Source: Terriglobales bacterium (GTDB lineage Bacteria; Acidobacteriota; Terriglobia; Terriglobales; Acidobacteriaceae). Taken from it: DNA of 64,000 nucleotides. The position numbers and the translations under genes were made by a program. The stretch is taken from NCBI GenBank assembly GCA_035764005.1, contig DASTZZ010000065.1, positions 106,283 to 170,282 on the forward strand, read 5' to 3'. The notes under the pieces were generated by a model, which saw only the letters and a program-made list of their open reading frames with translations, had not been told where the DNA came from and made no database searches. Shown one piece after another: positions 27,405 through 36,078 of the stretch (its first letter is position 1; each line of letters starts with the position of its first letter).

Positions 27405-28574
27405 ATGTTGGAATTGAGCCGAAAAGCGGCGGGAATTGCGCAATCGGAAATTCGCATCATGTCCGTCGAGTGCGAGAGAGCTCGCGGCATCAATCTCGCA
27501 CAGGGAATCTGCGACACGGAAGTTCCCGAACCGGTACAGCGGGCGGCAATCGATGCCATCCGCTCACGCCAGAATTCGTACACGCGCCTAGACGGAGTGG
27601 CCGAGCTTCGGCGCGCAATCGCCCGGAAAATGCGCGATTACAACGGAATTGAAGCTGACCCAGAACGGGAAATCGTTGTTACCGCTGGTTCTACAGGCGC
27701 CTTCTACTCCGCGTGCCTGGCGCTGCTAAATGCAGGCGATGAGGTCATAGTCTTCGAGCCCTACTACGGCTACCACGTAAACACGCTGCGCGCTTTCGAT
27801 TGCGTGCCGGTCTATGTGACGATGCATCCGCCTCGCTGGATCTTCAGCCGCGAACAATGCGAGCAGGCGATTACGACGAAGACACGCGCCATCATTCTCA
27901 ATAGCCCCGGCAATCCCTCAGGCAAGGTATTTACACGTGATGAGCTTGAGTTCATCGCCAACCTGGCGATTCGTCACGACCTGTTTGTCATCACAGACGA
28001 GATCTACGAATATTTCCTCTACGACGACAACGAGCACCTGAGTCCGGCTTCTCTGCCTGGAATGGCTGAGCGCACGATTACCATTTCGGGATTCTCCAAG
28101 ACCTACAGCATCACGGGATGGCGCATCGGATACGCCGTATGCGACGCGCGCTGGGCGCATTCAATCGGCTACTTCCACGACCTCGCCTACATTTGCGCGC
28201 CTTCGCCCTTTCAGCACGGAGTCGCGGCAGGTCTCGAAGAGCTAACCTCAGACTTCTACTCCAGCTTGGCGGATGAATATCGCGCCAAGCGTGATTTGCT
28301 CTGCACCACCCTTGAGCAAGTGGGACTTTCCCCATCGTGGCCGCAGGGGTCCTACTACGTGCTGGCGGATGTCTCAGCGTTGCCTGGCAGCAACAGTAAA
28401 GAAAAGGCCATGCATCTACTCGCCAGCACCGGCGTGGCCGCCGTTCCGGGTGAGGCGTTCTTTAGCGGAGGCGGTAAGAACCTGCTGCGTTTCTGTTTCG
28501 CCAAGACTGACGCTGATCTGGAAGAAGCCTGCCGCAGGCTCAGTCGAATGTCGGTAGCCGCGGCTTCGCGTTAG
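27405..28574 (+). CDS. PLP-dependent class I/II aminotransferase
   Basis: 389 residues. Fold-type I features: NSPGNPSGKVF (substrate/phosphate), ITDEIYEYFLYDD with the Asp contacting the pyridine nitrogen, SGFSKTYSITGWRIGY with the Schiff-base Lys (about residue 234), and Arg near the C-terminus in LLRFCFAK. It resembles the aspartate/aromatic aminotransferase group that includes kynurenine-oxoglutarate transaminases. Specificity is not readable from sequence. A small stem (CATCGC-tgaa-GCGATG, 28620-28635) followed by CCTTTTT lies after it. Confidence 0.92.
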   Translation: MLELSRKAAGIAQSEIRIMSVECERARGINLAQGICDTEVPEPVQRAAIDAIRSRQNSYTRLDGVAELRRAIARKMRDYNGIEADPEREIVVTAGSTGAFYSACLALLNAGDEVIVFEPYYGYHVNTLRAFDCVPVYVTMHPPRWIFSREQCEQAITTKTRAIILNSPGNPSGKVFTRDELEFIANLAIRHDLFVITDEIYEYFLYDDNEHLSPASLPGMAERTITISGFSKTYSITGWRIGYAVCDARWAHSIGYFHDLAYICAPSPFQHGVAAGLEELTSDFYSSLADEYRAKRDLLCTTLEQVGLSPSWPQGSYYVLADVSALPGSNSKEKAMHLLASTGVAAVPGEAFFSGGGKNLLRFCFAKTDADLEEACRRLSRMSVAAASR

Positions 28575-28619
28575 TCGAGACCGATTCCATCACGATAAAC
28601 AAAGGTTGGATCCGGCTTC

Positions 28620-28656
28620 CATCGCTGAAGCGATGTCCGTTTACGAGCCTTTTTCA
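28620..28656 (+). terminator. candidate terminator after aminotransferase gene
   Basis: Six-bp stem CATCGC/GCGATG with a TGAA tetraloop at 28620-28635, followed by an A/T-containing stretch and CTTTTTC near 28648-28655, just before the 3' end of the convergent patatin gene. Confidence 0.4.
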
Positions 28657-29697
28657 CGCAGCCGAAACTGGCTGGTGGGCAACGATGGTCGACGGGGCGG
28701 CCCCGCTCTTCACCAGAGCGTGAGCCTCAGCGTATTGCTCGTATGCATCGCGCTCCGCAGCCCATGCGCGGAATGTAGGCAGCATTTTCAAACCAGCTTC
28801 GTAACCGACTTTCACGATTCCCAGCGCTTTCTGGAAGTCATCGAACGCATAGGCGCTTACGTCGGGCTCTATGAGCAGGTCGGCGTGGGCTTGCCATAGA
28901 CAATTCATGTTGGCCTGAGCGATTGAGAAGCACTGGCCGATGACTTCCAGCACGTGACGCGGACTCTTCTGTACCCAATGAGCACTGAAGAAGATTGCCG
29001 CCACGCGATCGGCGCCCATATCCTTCAGCGGCTTGGCCGGCACAGCATGACCGAGCAGGCCATCGACCATCAGTCGGCCGCGCACACTTACAGGAAGAAA
29101 CACGCCGGGATAGGCGCAGCTTGCGCGTACGGGATCGATCAGGTCTCCCTGGGTGAAGACGACAGGTTCGCCGGTCAGGAAGTCAGTTGCCGTGACGGCG
29201 AGCGGAATGCGCAGTTCCTCAAAAGTCTTAACTTTCAGGATGCGGTGCAGGAAGCCTGTCATACGGTCGTTGGTACAAAGACCGAAGCGGGAAATGGTGT
29301 AACGGGCGAAGTCTTTGAAGCGAACGATGGCGGCGATCTCTTCGAGTTCTTTTGCTGATACTCCGCTGCAGTAGGCCGCGCCGATTACGGCGCCGACGCT
29401 GGTTCCGGCTATGAAGTCAGGAAGAATTCCATTCTCTTCTAATGCTTTGAGGATGCCGACATGCGCGAGTCCGCGGGCGAATCCCCCGCCGAGGGCGAGT
29501 CCGATGCGACAGGGTTTCGGAGCTTCAATACGCGGTTGATGCGCGCTCTTTACTTCGCGTGCCAGAGCTCGCACGGACTTATGGAGGCCGTCGAAGAGTT
29601 TCACCAGGGCACCTCGCCCAAGCTGGTCACGCCGCCTCGGGCCGCGGCTTAAGGCCAGCACTATTCGGTAGATACGATGCTCAGGTGTCACAAACAA
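28654..29697 (-). CDS. patatin-like phospholipase
   Basis: 347 residues. Patatin domain from about residue 65: oxyanion hole LALGGGFARGLAHVG, nucleophile Ser in GTSVGAVIG (about 100), and the Asp of the dyad in VDGLLGHAVP, where the usual DGG/DGA is DGL. RssA-like bacterial patatin (NTE-type) presumably acting on phospholipids or lysophospholipids at the inner membrane. The first ~30 residues before GTG 29604 are weakly supported; GGGCGAGGTG precedes that alternative start. Divergent from the TPR gene at 29803. Confidence 0.9.
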   Translation of the reverse strand: MFVTPEHRIYRIVLALSRGPRRRDQLGRGALVKLFDGLHKSVRALAREVKSAHQPRIEAPKPCRIGLALGGGFARGLAHVGILKALEENGILPDFIAGTSVGAVIGAAYCSGVSAKELEEIAAIVRFKDFARYTISRFGLCTNDRMTGFLHRILKVKTFEELRIPLAVTATDFLTGEPVVFTQGDLIDPVRASCAYPGVFLPVSVRGRLMVDGLLGHAVPAKPLKDMGADRVAAIFFSAHWVQKSPRHVLEVIGQCFSIAQANMNCLWQAHADLLIEPDVSAYAFDDFQKALGIVKVGYEAGLKMLPTFRAWAAERDAYEQYAEAHALVKSGAAPSTIVAHQPVSAA

Positions 29698-29802
29698 GAT
29701 GCAGCTCTGATGCAGGTTTTCGTCGTTATTCGCGAGGCAACCAGATCCACGCGTGGCGCCCCGAACGCGTACCGGGTCGGCTTGCTCGTCTACAATCTCG
29801 GT

Positions 29803-30366
29803 ATGAAGTACGTTTTTCGCCTGGCGTTAGTTGGCACATTCGGTGTTTTGGTCCCATCTCTCGCGGCCCAGCAGCCCGCCGCTTCGACACAGAACAGGCA
29901 ATCGACGCACGCCTCTGATCCGCTGCCGCGATCCGACTCCGATCAGTCCACCGAAGCTCCGCCGCTGTCCCCTAATGAGAGTTCGAGCAAGCAGACGCAG
30001 ATTGACCTATCTCCGCCCGCGAACGACGCAGCCACGCATCCGAATAGCGAGATCCCGGATGTAACCGAGATGCACGCATGGAATCCACACAAGGCTCAGA
30101 AGGATATCGAAGTTGGCGAGTTTTATCTGAAGCGCAAGAACTATCGGGCGGCCGAGGATCGCTTCCGCGAAGCCCTGGAGTATAAGCCAGGAGATGCCAT
30201 CGCGACGTATCGATTGGCGGAGGCACTGGATGGGCTGGGACAGTATCCCGAGGCAATCAAGAACTATCAGGAGTACTTGAAGATTCCCTCTAACGACAAG
30301 TTCGGTTCGGAGGCGAAGAAAGCATTAGCACGGCTGGAGAAGAAAGAATCAGCGGAGAAGAGATGA
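29803..30366 (+). CDS. exported TPR protein
   Basis: 187 residues from ATG 29803 (MKYVFRLALVGTFGVLVPSLAAQ signal peptide); the open frame reaches back to 29677 but that part overlaps the patatin promoter. A low-complexity Ser/Pro/Gln linker of about 75 residues is followed by two or three TPR units (GEFYLKRKNYRAAEDRFREAL, TYRLAEALDGLGQYPEAIKNYQEYL). BamD/YbgF-like in flavour, but too short to assign. A hairpin follows the stop directly. Confidence 0.8.
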   Translation: MKYVFRLALVGTFGVLVPSLAAQQPAASTQNRQSTHASDPLPRSDSDQSTEAPPLSPNESSSKQTQIDLSPPANDAATHPNSEIPDVTEMHAWNPHKAQKDIEVGEFYLKRKNYRAAEDRFREALEYKPGDAIATYRLAEALDGLGQYPEAIKNYQEYLKIPSNDKFGSEAKKALARLEKKESAEKR

Positions 30367-30376
30367 ACGGGTTGGT

Positions 30377-30425
30377 GATTTCGCGATTCGTGATTGAAAA
30401 TCGCGAATCACGAAATCGCGAAATT
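30377..30425. terminator. long imperfect hairpin between convergent genes
   Basis: GATTTCGCGATTCGTGATT (30377-30395) pairs with AATCACGAAATCGCGAAATT (30406-30425) with one bulge and one end mismatch; loop gaaaatcgcg. It sits between the 3' ends of the plus-strand TPR gene and the minus-strand lipoprotein gene, so probably a bidirectional terminator. Confidence 0.6.
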
Positions 30426-31071
30426 ACTTCTCCACGCGCACGAAGTCATCCGTCGTCGCATTTACCACCACGCCCAGATCCGGCTCATTGGAGTTCTTGC
30501 CATAGTTCACGTGCCAGACCAGCATCTGGCGGCGCGGTTCCCAATTCAGGCTGAAGTTCACTGGAGTATCCGGATCTTTTTTCAACAGGGCTGCTCCGCC
30601 GTGTTTCTGCGCAGTTTCAAGTGCTTTGTCGGAATCGATCTTCAGGTACACAAGATCGAATGGAGCCGTGGAAGTATTGTTAGGGCTGAAGCTGTCTTCG
30701 CTGCCCGGATTGATGCCCGGGCTGGGCGCGTCTGGTCCGGTCAATCCCGACCACATGTATGTCTTCATTGCCTGGCGCGAGCGTGAACCGAACAGTCCGC
30801 GCCATACGGCTGATTTGCCATCATGGCCTAGTGGCGCATTGGGATTGCCACCGGCGTTTTTGTAATTCTGCGACTGAATGCTGATGGGCTGCGTGTCAGG
30901 AGCCCAGCCGCGCGAAGTGGTGTAAAGACGCTGTAGAGCCACGCGCCCAGTTTCGGCTTCCGTAGGCTTCGGTGCGGGCTTCTCCGCCGGCGCGCTGTTC
31001 CCCGAGGGGGATGACGAGCAGGCACACAGCATCGCTGCCATGCCGAGAGTCAAAAGAATCTTGCCGGTCAT
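30424..31071 (-). CDS. lipoprotein of unknown function
   Basis: 215 residues. Lipobox LCAC at about 15-18 (MTGKILLTLGMAAMLCACSSS), then a Pro/Lys/Glu linker and a globular domain with RVALQRLYTTSRGWAPDTQPISIQSQNY, AVWRGLFGSRSRQAMKTYMWSG and a C-terminal NFSLNWEPRRQMLVWHVNYG. No family recognised; likely anchored to the outer membrane or the periplasmic face of the inner membrane. The downstream hairpin arm overlaps its stop codon. Confidence 0.8.
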   Translation of the reverse strand: MTGKILLTLGMAAMLCACSSSPSGNSAPAEKPAPKPTEAETGRVALQRLYTTSRGWAPDTQPISIQSQNYKNAGGNPNAPLGHDGKSAVWRGLFGSRSRQAMKTYMWSGLTGPDAPSPGINPGSEDSFSPNNTSTAPFDLVYLKIDSDKALETAQKHGGAALLKKDPDTPVNFSLNWEPRRQMLVWHVNYGKNSNEPDLGVVVNATTDDFVRVEK

Positions 31072-31303
31072 GGACCGTACTATACCTGCTCCTTTGAATT
31101 CGCCAACGCACTCAAGTAACGGTTGGTATCAAGAATGCAACTGCGCGGGTTTCAGTTTTGAGCGGTGCTGAAATTGGCGGGCCAAGTTGACATGTCGCGC
31201 TCGCGATTCCGCTGTATGAAACCCAAGCTCTAAAGACGTATGTGACTGTCAATTGCGGCGAACCGCGCCGAAGAGACCGATTGCGATGCCGTATAGTTGA
31301 TAT

Positions 31304-31543
31304 ATGGCCCGAGGTTTCGAGAGTAAGTCAGTCGAGGAGCAGCAGGCAGAAGCAAAACGGGAATCAAGTACAGGACAAAAGCTCAATCCAGAGCAGGCAG
31401 AGCGTCGCCGTAAGCGTGATGGGCTGGTGCTCTCGCGCAAGAATGTGCAACGCCGACTCGAATCGATCTCCAATCCCAGCCATCGTCAGATGTTAGAAGG
31501 CGCTCTAGCCGAAATCGATCGACAGATTGCGGAGCTAGGCTAA
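31304..31543 (+). CDS. 79-aa charged coiled-coil protein
   Basis: Highly charged, helical: ESKSVEEQQAEAKRESS, then RRRKRDGLVLSRKNVQRRLESISNPSHRQMLEGALAEIDRQIAELG. The second half reads as an antiparallel helical hairpin around SNPSH. No membrane or signal segment. The start ATG 31304 has no evident ribosome site. Looks like a small conserved acidobacterial protein; function unknown. Confidence 0.6.
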   Translation: MARGFESKSVEEQQAEAKRESSTGQKLNPEQAERRRKRDGLVLSRKNVQRRLESISNPSHRQMLEGALAEIDRQIAELG

Positions 31544-31614
31544 GCAGATTTCGCGCTTTATCTATCGCCGACGCGGCGCGGCTCGCGGTGGACTAGCGAC
31601 CATACCAACAAGAA

Positions 31615-31643
31615 AGCTAGCCGCTAATAGCTAGCGGCTAGCT
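31615..31643. terminator. 12-bp perfect hairpin, bidirectional terminator
   Basis: AGCTAGCCGCTA, loop atagc, TAGCGGCTAGCT, lying between the 3' ends of the 79-aa gene and the pirin gene; TTGTTTAT follows on the plus strand. Confidence 0.6.
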
Positions 31644-31649
31644 GCTTGT

Positions 31650-32555
31650 TTATCGATGTTTGATGAACGCCCCGGTATGCAGCTCGGCGATTGCCTGGCG
31701 AAGCTGCTCTTGCGTGTTCATCACGATCGGCCCGTACCACGCTACCGGCTCTTCGATCGGCTTGCCTGAAACCAGCAGGAAGCGAATTCCTTCAGGTCCT
31801 GCTTGGACGCTGATCTCGTCGCCACGGTCAAAGAGTACGAGCGAGTGGTTGCTCACGTCGTACTTGGCCGGTGCGTTCGGATCATGTGCCTGCTCGGTGA
31901 GCACAGCGCGTGGATCGGAGGCATCGCGGAACGTGCCTGAGCCTGCGAAGACGTAGGCAAAGGCATTGCGCGTAGTCTCCACCTTCAGACGCTTGCGCTG
32001 ATTCGGCGGCACGGAGATGTCGACGTAGTTCGGGTCTGCGGCTACTCCCTCCACCGGGCCTTTCTTGCCCCAGAACTCGCCGCAAATTACGCGCGCCTTT
32101 GTGCCATCGTCGTCTGTGACCTCAGGAATCGCATTCGAAGGAATGTCCTGGTAACGCGGATCCGTCATCTTCAGCGAAGAAGGCAGGTTTGCCCAGAGCT
32201 GGAAGCCGTGCATGCGACCGTGCCCGTCACCTTTTGGCATCTCCTGATGCAGGATGCCGCTGCCAGCGGTCATCCATTGCACGTCGCCGGCGGTCATCTT
32301 GCCTTTGTTGCCGAGGCTATCGCCGTGCTCGACCGAGCCGGCGAGGACGTAGGTGATCGTCTCGATGCCGCGGTGCGGATGCCAAGGGAACCCTGCCAGA
32401 TAATCTTCTGGATTCTCGTTGCGGAAGTCGTCCAGCAGCAGGAAGGGATCGAACTTGCTGGTCTGCCCAAAGCCGAAAGCGCGCTGGAGCTTTACCCCGG
32501 CACCCTCAACCGTTGCCTTGGTCTGGATGATGTCTTTAACTGGACGGAGCGACAT
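31650..32555 (-). CDS. pirin family bicupin
   Basis: 301 residues. N-terminal cupin with the pirin signature FPWHPHRGIETITYVLAGSVEHGDSLGN and metal ligands H-x-H...E...H, followed by QWMTAGSGILHQEMP and GFQLWANLP; C-terminal pirin_C domain (RFLLVSGKPIEEPVAWYGPIVMNT). Strong Shine-Dalgarno AAGGAGGT 7 bases before ATG 32555. Bacterial pirins act as quercetin 2,3-dioxygenases or as regulators of metabolic enzymes; which applies here cannot be told. Confidence 0.93.
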   Translation of the reverse strand: MSLRPVKDIIQTKATVEGAGVKLQRAFGFGQTSKFDPFLLLDDFRNENPEDYLAGFPWHPHRGIETITYVLAGSVEHGDSLGNKGKMTAGDVQWMTAGSGILHQEMPKGDGHGRMHGFQLWANLPSSLKMTDPRYQDIPSNAIPEVTDDDGTKARVICGEFWGKKGPVEGVAADPNYVDISVPPNQRKRLKVETTRNAFAYVFAGSGTFRDASDPRAVLTEQAHDPNAPAKYDVSNHSLVLFDRGDEISVQAGPEGIRFLLVSGKPIEEPVAWYGPIVMNTQEQLRQAIAELHTGAFIKHR

Positions 32556-33022
32556 AATTTACCTCCTTCTCTGTCGCTGGACAGGTTAACGAATCAGGTA
32601 TTTGATGCTTGAGAACGATATTCGTTGCAACGAGTAATTTTACGGCTAGTCACTGTAACCCGTAGAACCTGTTGATCTGTCATCCCTTCGACCGCGGCGA
32701 TCAGGCTTCGAGCTACATAGGTTTGGTGTTGCGGTCGAGGGGATCTGCTGTTCGTCGTACCGAGTAGGAAGCAGGTCCCCCGCTCCGCAAAGCAAATCCT
32801 TGATTCGGAAACACTGTTGCGGCGGAGCGAGGGATGACAGTGTCTAGAGTGAGCGAGGGATGACCGTGTCTGGAGTGAAGATGCATGTGAATCCTCGCCA
32901 TCCGTTGATTCATATCTTGAAATACTCATTTCGGGATATGCAAAGTTCATTCTCACCAGCTATCGTATTGGGGCGAACTGTATGAGCCAGCAGCCGACCC
33001 CATCGCCGGGAAGCGAAGGCCG
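32556..33022. repeat. gene-free region with REP-like inverted ends and tandem 26-mer
   Basis: CTGTCATCCCT at 32677-32687 and its exact complement AGGGATGACAG at 32828-32838 bound a 162-bp segment that includes a further GACCGCGG...GCGGTC-like pairing. The right end is duplicated as two tandem 26-nt units (32823-32848 and 32849-32874, 24 of 26 identical; each begins GAGCGAGGGATGAC). I see no plausible gene in the rest. Confidence 0.7.
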
Positions 33023-34321
33023 ATGAACACGCACGCCCCTTTGACTGAACGACGCTTCCTTGTTCCTTTCGTTCTGATCACGACCCTCTTTTTTCTATGG
33101 GCGTTTGGCGTCAATCTGAACGATATCCTCATTCCCCGCTTCCGCACCGCCTTTGCGCTTAACGACTTTCAATCTTCCTTCATTCAGGTCGCTTTCTTCG
33201 GCGGATACTGCTTCGCGGCGTTTCCCGCGGGCAAACTCATGGAACGAATTGGTTACAAGCGCGGAATTCTCATCGGCTTGTGCCTGTGCGCATCAGGAGC
33301 GCTGCTGTTCGTACCGGCCTCATCGGTCAGAGTCTACGGCTTCTTTCTTTTGGCGCTGTTTGTAATGGCGTGTGGCCAGAGCTTCCTCGAAGTCGCCTCG
33401 AATCCATACGCAACGATTTTGGGACCTGCCCAGAGTTCAGAGCGGCGATTGAATTTTGCGCAATCGTTCAATGCTGTAGGCGCCGTTGCTGCAATGGTGT
33501 TGGGGCGTGTGTTCATTTTGACTGGTGTCGAATACACGCCTGCGCAGTTGGCCACTATGACTGGCGCGCAAGTGCATGCTTACCGTGCTGAGCAAGCTAG
33601 TACTGTGAAAATTCCGTATGCACTCATCGCCGGCATATTTGTATTTGTGGCTTGCCTCATCATCTTTGCTCATATTCCTGATGTGATTGAAAAAGTTTCT
33701 GACTCAGAGACGGAAGAAGATCCTTCCTGGCGCCGCGTGCTCAGCCAAAGTCACCTCGTCAAAGGTGTAATCGCGCAATTCTTTTACGTTGGCGCGCAAG
33801 TTGGGGTTGGCAGCTTTGTTATTAGATTTGCGCAACACACGATGCGCAATCTTACGTCGCAGGATGCGTGGTACTACCTTCTGGGGCACTGGATTGGTTT
33901 TATGGTAGGTCGTTTTACAGGATCAGCAATCATGAAGCGAGTAAGCCCCTCTCGATTGCTATTCCTGTTTGCTGGGGCTTCATTTACCTGTGCCATTGTC
34001 GCAGTCGCTGCGAACGGTCTTGTCCCAGTTTGGGCTGTGGTTCTGATCGGATTCTTTCACTCGATCATGTTCCCAACAATTTTCGCTCTTGGCATTAAGA
34101 ACCTAGGGCCGCTGACAAAACGCGGTTCGTCTCTGATGGTGATGGCGATCGTTGGTGGCGCGGTGATTCCCGCAGTTATGGGAAAGGTTTCTGATCTGAC
34201 GAATATACAAACGGCGTTCTTCATTCCACTCATTTGTTACGGCTATATTTTGTACTTCGCTCTCGTCGGCTATCGACCTTCTCCGCTCGCCCTGACAGAA
34301 GTCGCGGTAGGGGAGGGATAG
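33023..34321 (+). CDS. fucP: L-fucose:H+ symporter (MFS)
   Basis: 432 residues, 12 transmembrane helices, FucP/GlcP subfamily of MFS. N-terminal FLWAFGVNLNDILIPRFRTAF holds the conserved N/D residues of helix 1; QSFLEVASNPYATILGP in helix 4 and FGGYCFAAFPAGKLMERIGYKRG match FucP. Located in the inner membrane. It is followed after 5 bp by a DUF718 mutarotase and then a GH29 alpha-L-fucosidase, so the substrate is L-fucose released from glycans. Start ATG 33023 has GAAGG 6 bases upstream. Confidence 0.93.
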   Translation: MNTHAPLTERRFLVPFVLITTLFFLWAFGVNLNDILIPRFRTAFALNDFQSSFIQVAFFGGYCFAAFPAGKLMERIGYKRGILIGLCLCASGALLFVPASSVRVYGFFLLALFVMACGQSFLEVASNPYATILGPAQSSERRLNFAQSFNAVGAVAAMVLGRVFILTGVEYTPAQLATMTGAQVHAYRAEQASTVKIPYALIAGIFVFVACLIIFAHIPDVIEKVSDSETEEDPSWRRVLSQSHLVKGVIAQFFYVGAQVGVGSFVIRFAQHTMRNLTSQDAWYYLLGHWIGFMVGRFTGSAIMKRVSPSRLLFLFAGASFTCAIVAVAANGLVPVWAVVLIGFFHSIMFPTIFALGIKNLGPLTKRGSSLMVMAIVGGAVIPAVMGKVSDLTNIQTAFFIPLICYGYILYFALVGYRPSPLALTEVAVGEG

Positions 34322-34326
34322 CGATC

Positions 34327-34668
34327 GTGAGTCGCCGTTATTGCCTTGCCCTGGATCTGAAAGACGACCCGCAACTCATCGCCGAGTACAAGCGCTATCA
34401 CGAGAAGATCTGGCCGGAGATCACGAAGAGCATCAAGGACGCGGGAATCGAGGACCTTGAAATCTATCTCCTCGGCTCACGGCTGTTCATGATCATGGAA
34501 GTGAATGAGGCTTTTTCTTTCGCAGCGAAAGCGGAGGCAGATCGCACCAATCCTAAAGTGCAGGAATGGGAAAAGCTGATGTGGAAATTCCAGAAGCCGC
34601 TACCGCAGGCAAAGCCCGGCGAGAAGTGGATTCTGATGGATCGCATTTTCAAGCTGGAGCGTTCATAA
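34327..34668 (+). CDS. L-rhamnose/L-fucose mutarotase (DUF718), GTG start
   Basis: 113 residues from GTG 34327; GGGGAGGG overlaps the end of fucP 7 bases upstream, and the frame upstream of it is shadow sequence. RhaM-like ferredoxin-fold: YCLALDLKDDPQLIAEYKRYHEKIWPEI with the conserved His (YHEKIWPE), EDLEIYLLGSRLFMIMEV and WEKLMWKFQKPLP. Interconverts alpha and beta anomers; in Burkholderia and Xanthomonas fucose operons this family serves as L-fucose mutarotase. The position between fucP and the fucosidase supports fucose here. Confidence 0.9.
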   Translation: MSRRYCLALDLKDDPQLIAEYKRYHEKIWPEITKSIKDAGIEDLEIYLLGSRLFMIMEVNEAFSFAAKAEADRTNPKVQEWEKLMWKFQKPLPQAKPGEKWILMDRIFKLERS

Positions 34669-34695
34669 CATCTTCATAATCGAAAGGACCAATTC

Positions 34696-36078
34696 ATGAT
34701 CGATACTCGAATTTCACGCCGCGCGTGGCTAAAGGGAGTAAGCGCGTCACTCGTTACCGCGGCCACGATGCGCGGCCAGACTGCGCCAACTCAGAGTGCT
34801 CCGGCAACTCAGGCTGCGTCCGAAGACCAGCAGCAGACTCCAGTAGGCGAGCCGCCGGCGATTGCTGCCAATCGCGAGCAACGGATGCAATGGTGGCATG
34901 CCGCCAAGTTCGGCATGTTCATCCATTGGGGCTTGTACAGCGTGCATGGCCGGCACGAGTGGGCAATGGAAGACGAGGCGATTCCGATCGAGGAGTACAT
35001 GCAGTTCGCGAAGCAGTTCAAGCCCAAGCCGAATGCGCCGCGCGACTTTGCGCGCCTTGCCAAAGCTGCGGGGCAGAGATACATGGTGCTGACGACCAAG
35101 CATCATGAAGGATTCTGCAACTTCGACACCAAGCTGACTAACTATTGCGCAACCAAGCAAGGCCCGGGACGCGATCTGGTACGCGAGTACGTGGAAGCAG
35201 CGCGGGCGGAAGGAGTGCGCGTCGGCTTCTATTACTCTCTGATGGATTGGCATCATCCTGACGGCGCGCGGTGCGCAACCGATGAAGCTGCGCGAAGGCG
35301 CTTCGTGGACTACACGCATGGTCTGATCCGCGAGCTGATGACCAACTACGGAAAAATCGACGTTCTCTGGTACGACGTTGCATGGCCACTCGATCGCGTA
35401 GGCTGGGAATCGGAGAAGATGAATGAGATGGTCTTCGAGCTCCAGCCGGAGATCATCGTGAACAATCGCAACAAGCTGCAGGGCGATTTCTCCACTCCAG
35501 AGCAGCACATCACTGCAGAAAAGGGCGGACGCGCGTGGGAATCCTGCATGACGCTCAACGACAGTTGGGGATACCAGCGTGCGGATAACAACTGGAAGAG
35601 CGCCAAGACTGTAGTCCGCAACTTGATTCAATGCGCGCGCGACGGCGGCAATTATCTCCTGAACATTGGTCCCCGCGGCGATGGTTCAATTCCGGAAGAG
35701 TCGGTGCGCATTCTTGAAGAGGTCGGAAGGTGGATGAGCAAGAACGGCGACACCATCTACAAGTCCGACCTCTGCCAGCCGCGCCGCTCAAACTATGCCA
35801 GCTTTACCCGAATTGGGAATACGCTGTTCATGCATGTTCACTACTGGCCGGGTGGCGATGTGGAAATGGGCGGATTGATGACGAAGGCCAAATCGGCGCG
35901 GCTTTACGCCACCAATCAAAAGCTCGACTTCAAGCAGGATCCGTATCAGCTCAAAATCTACAACCTGCCTCAGCAGGCGCCGGATCAGCCGGTCACAACC
36001 ATCGCGATTGAATGCGAGGCCGAGCCAACTCAGGACAACATTTTTGTGCGTAAGGAGAAGCCGCGGGACGGGGTGTAG
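34696..36078 (+). CDS. Tat-exported alpha-L-fucosidase (GH29)
   Basis: 460 residues. Twin-arginine signal ISRRAWLKGVSASLVTA. GH29 barrel: KFGMFIHWGLYSV (about 71-83), TTKHHEGFCNFD, and the nucleophile Asp227 in IDVLWYDVAWP, which aligns with DVLWNDMGWP of the Thermotoga enzyme. WESCMTLNDSWGYQ and GGNYLLNIGPRGDG are further GH29 motifs; a short C-terminal beta domain follows. Releases L-fucose from host, plant or microbial glycans in the periplasm or outside, for uptake by FucP encoded upstream. ATG 34696 has AAAGGA 7-12 bases ahead. Confidence 0.95.
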   Translation: MIDTRISRRAWLKGVSASLVTAATMRGQTAPTQSAPATQAASEDQQQTPVGEPPAIAANREQRMQWWHAAKFGMFIHWGLYSVHGRHEWAMEDEAIPIEEYMQFAKQFKPKPNAPRDFARLAKAAGQRYMVLTTKHHEGFCNFDTKLTNYCATKQGPGRDLVREYVEAARAEGVRVGFYYSLMDWHHPDGARCATDEAARRRFVDYTHGLIRELMTNYGKIDVLWYDVAWPLDRVGWESEKMNEMVFELQPEIIVNNRNKLQGDFSTPEQHITAEKGGRAWESCMTLNDSWGYQRADNNWKSAKTVVRNLIQCARDGGNYLLNIGPRGDGSIPEESVRILEEVGRWMSKNGDTIYKSDLCQPRRSNYASFTRIGNTLFMHVHYWPGGDVEMGGLMTKAKSARLYATNQKLDFKQDPYQLKIYNLPQQAPDQPVTTIAIECEAEPTQDNIFVRKEKPRDGV

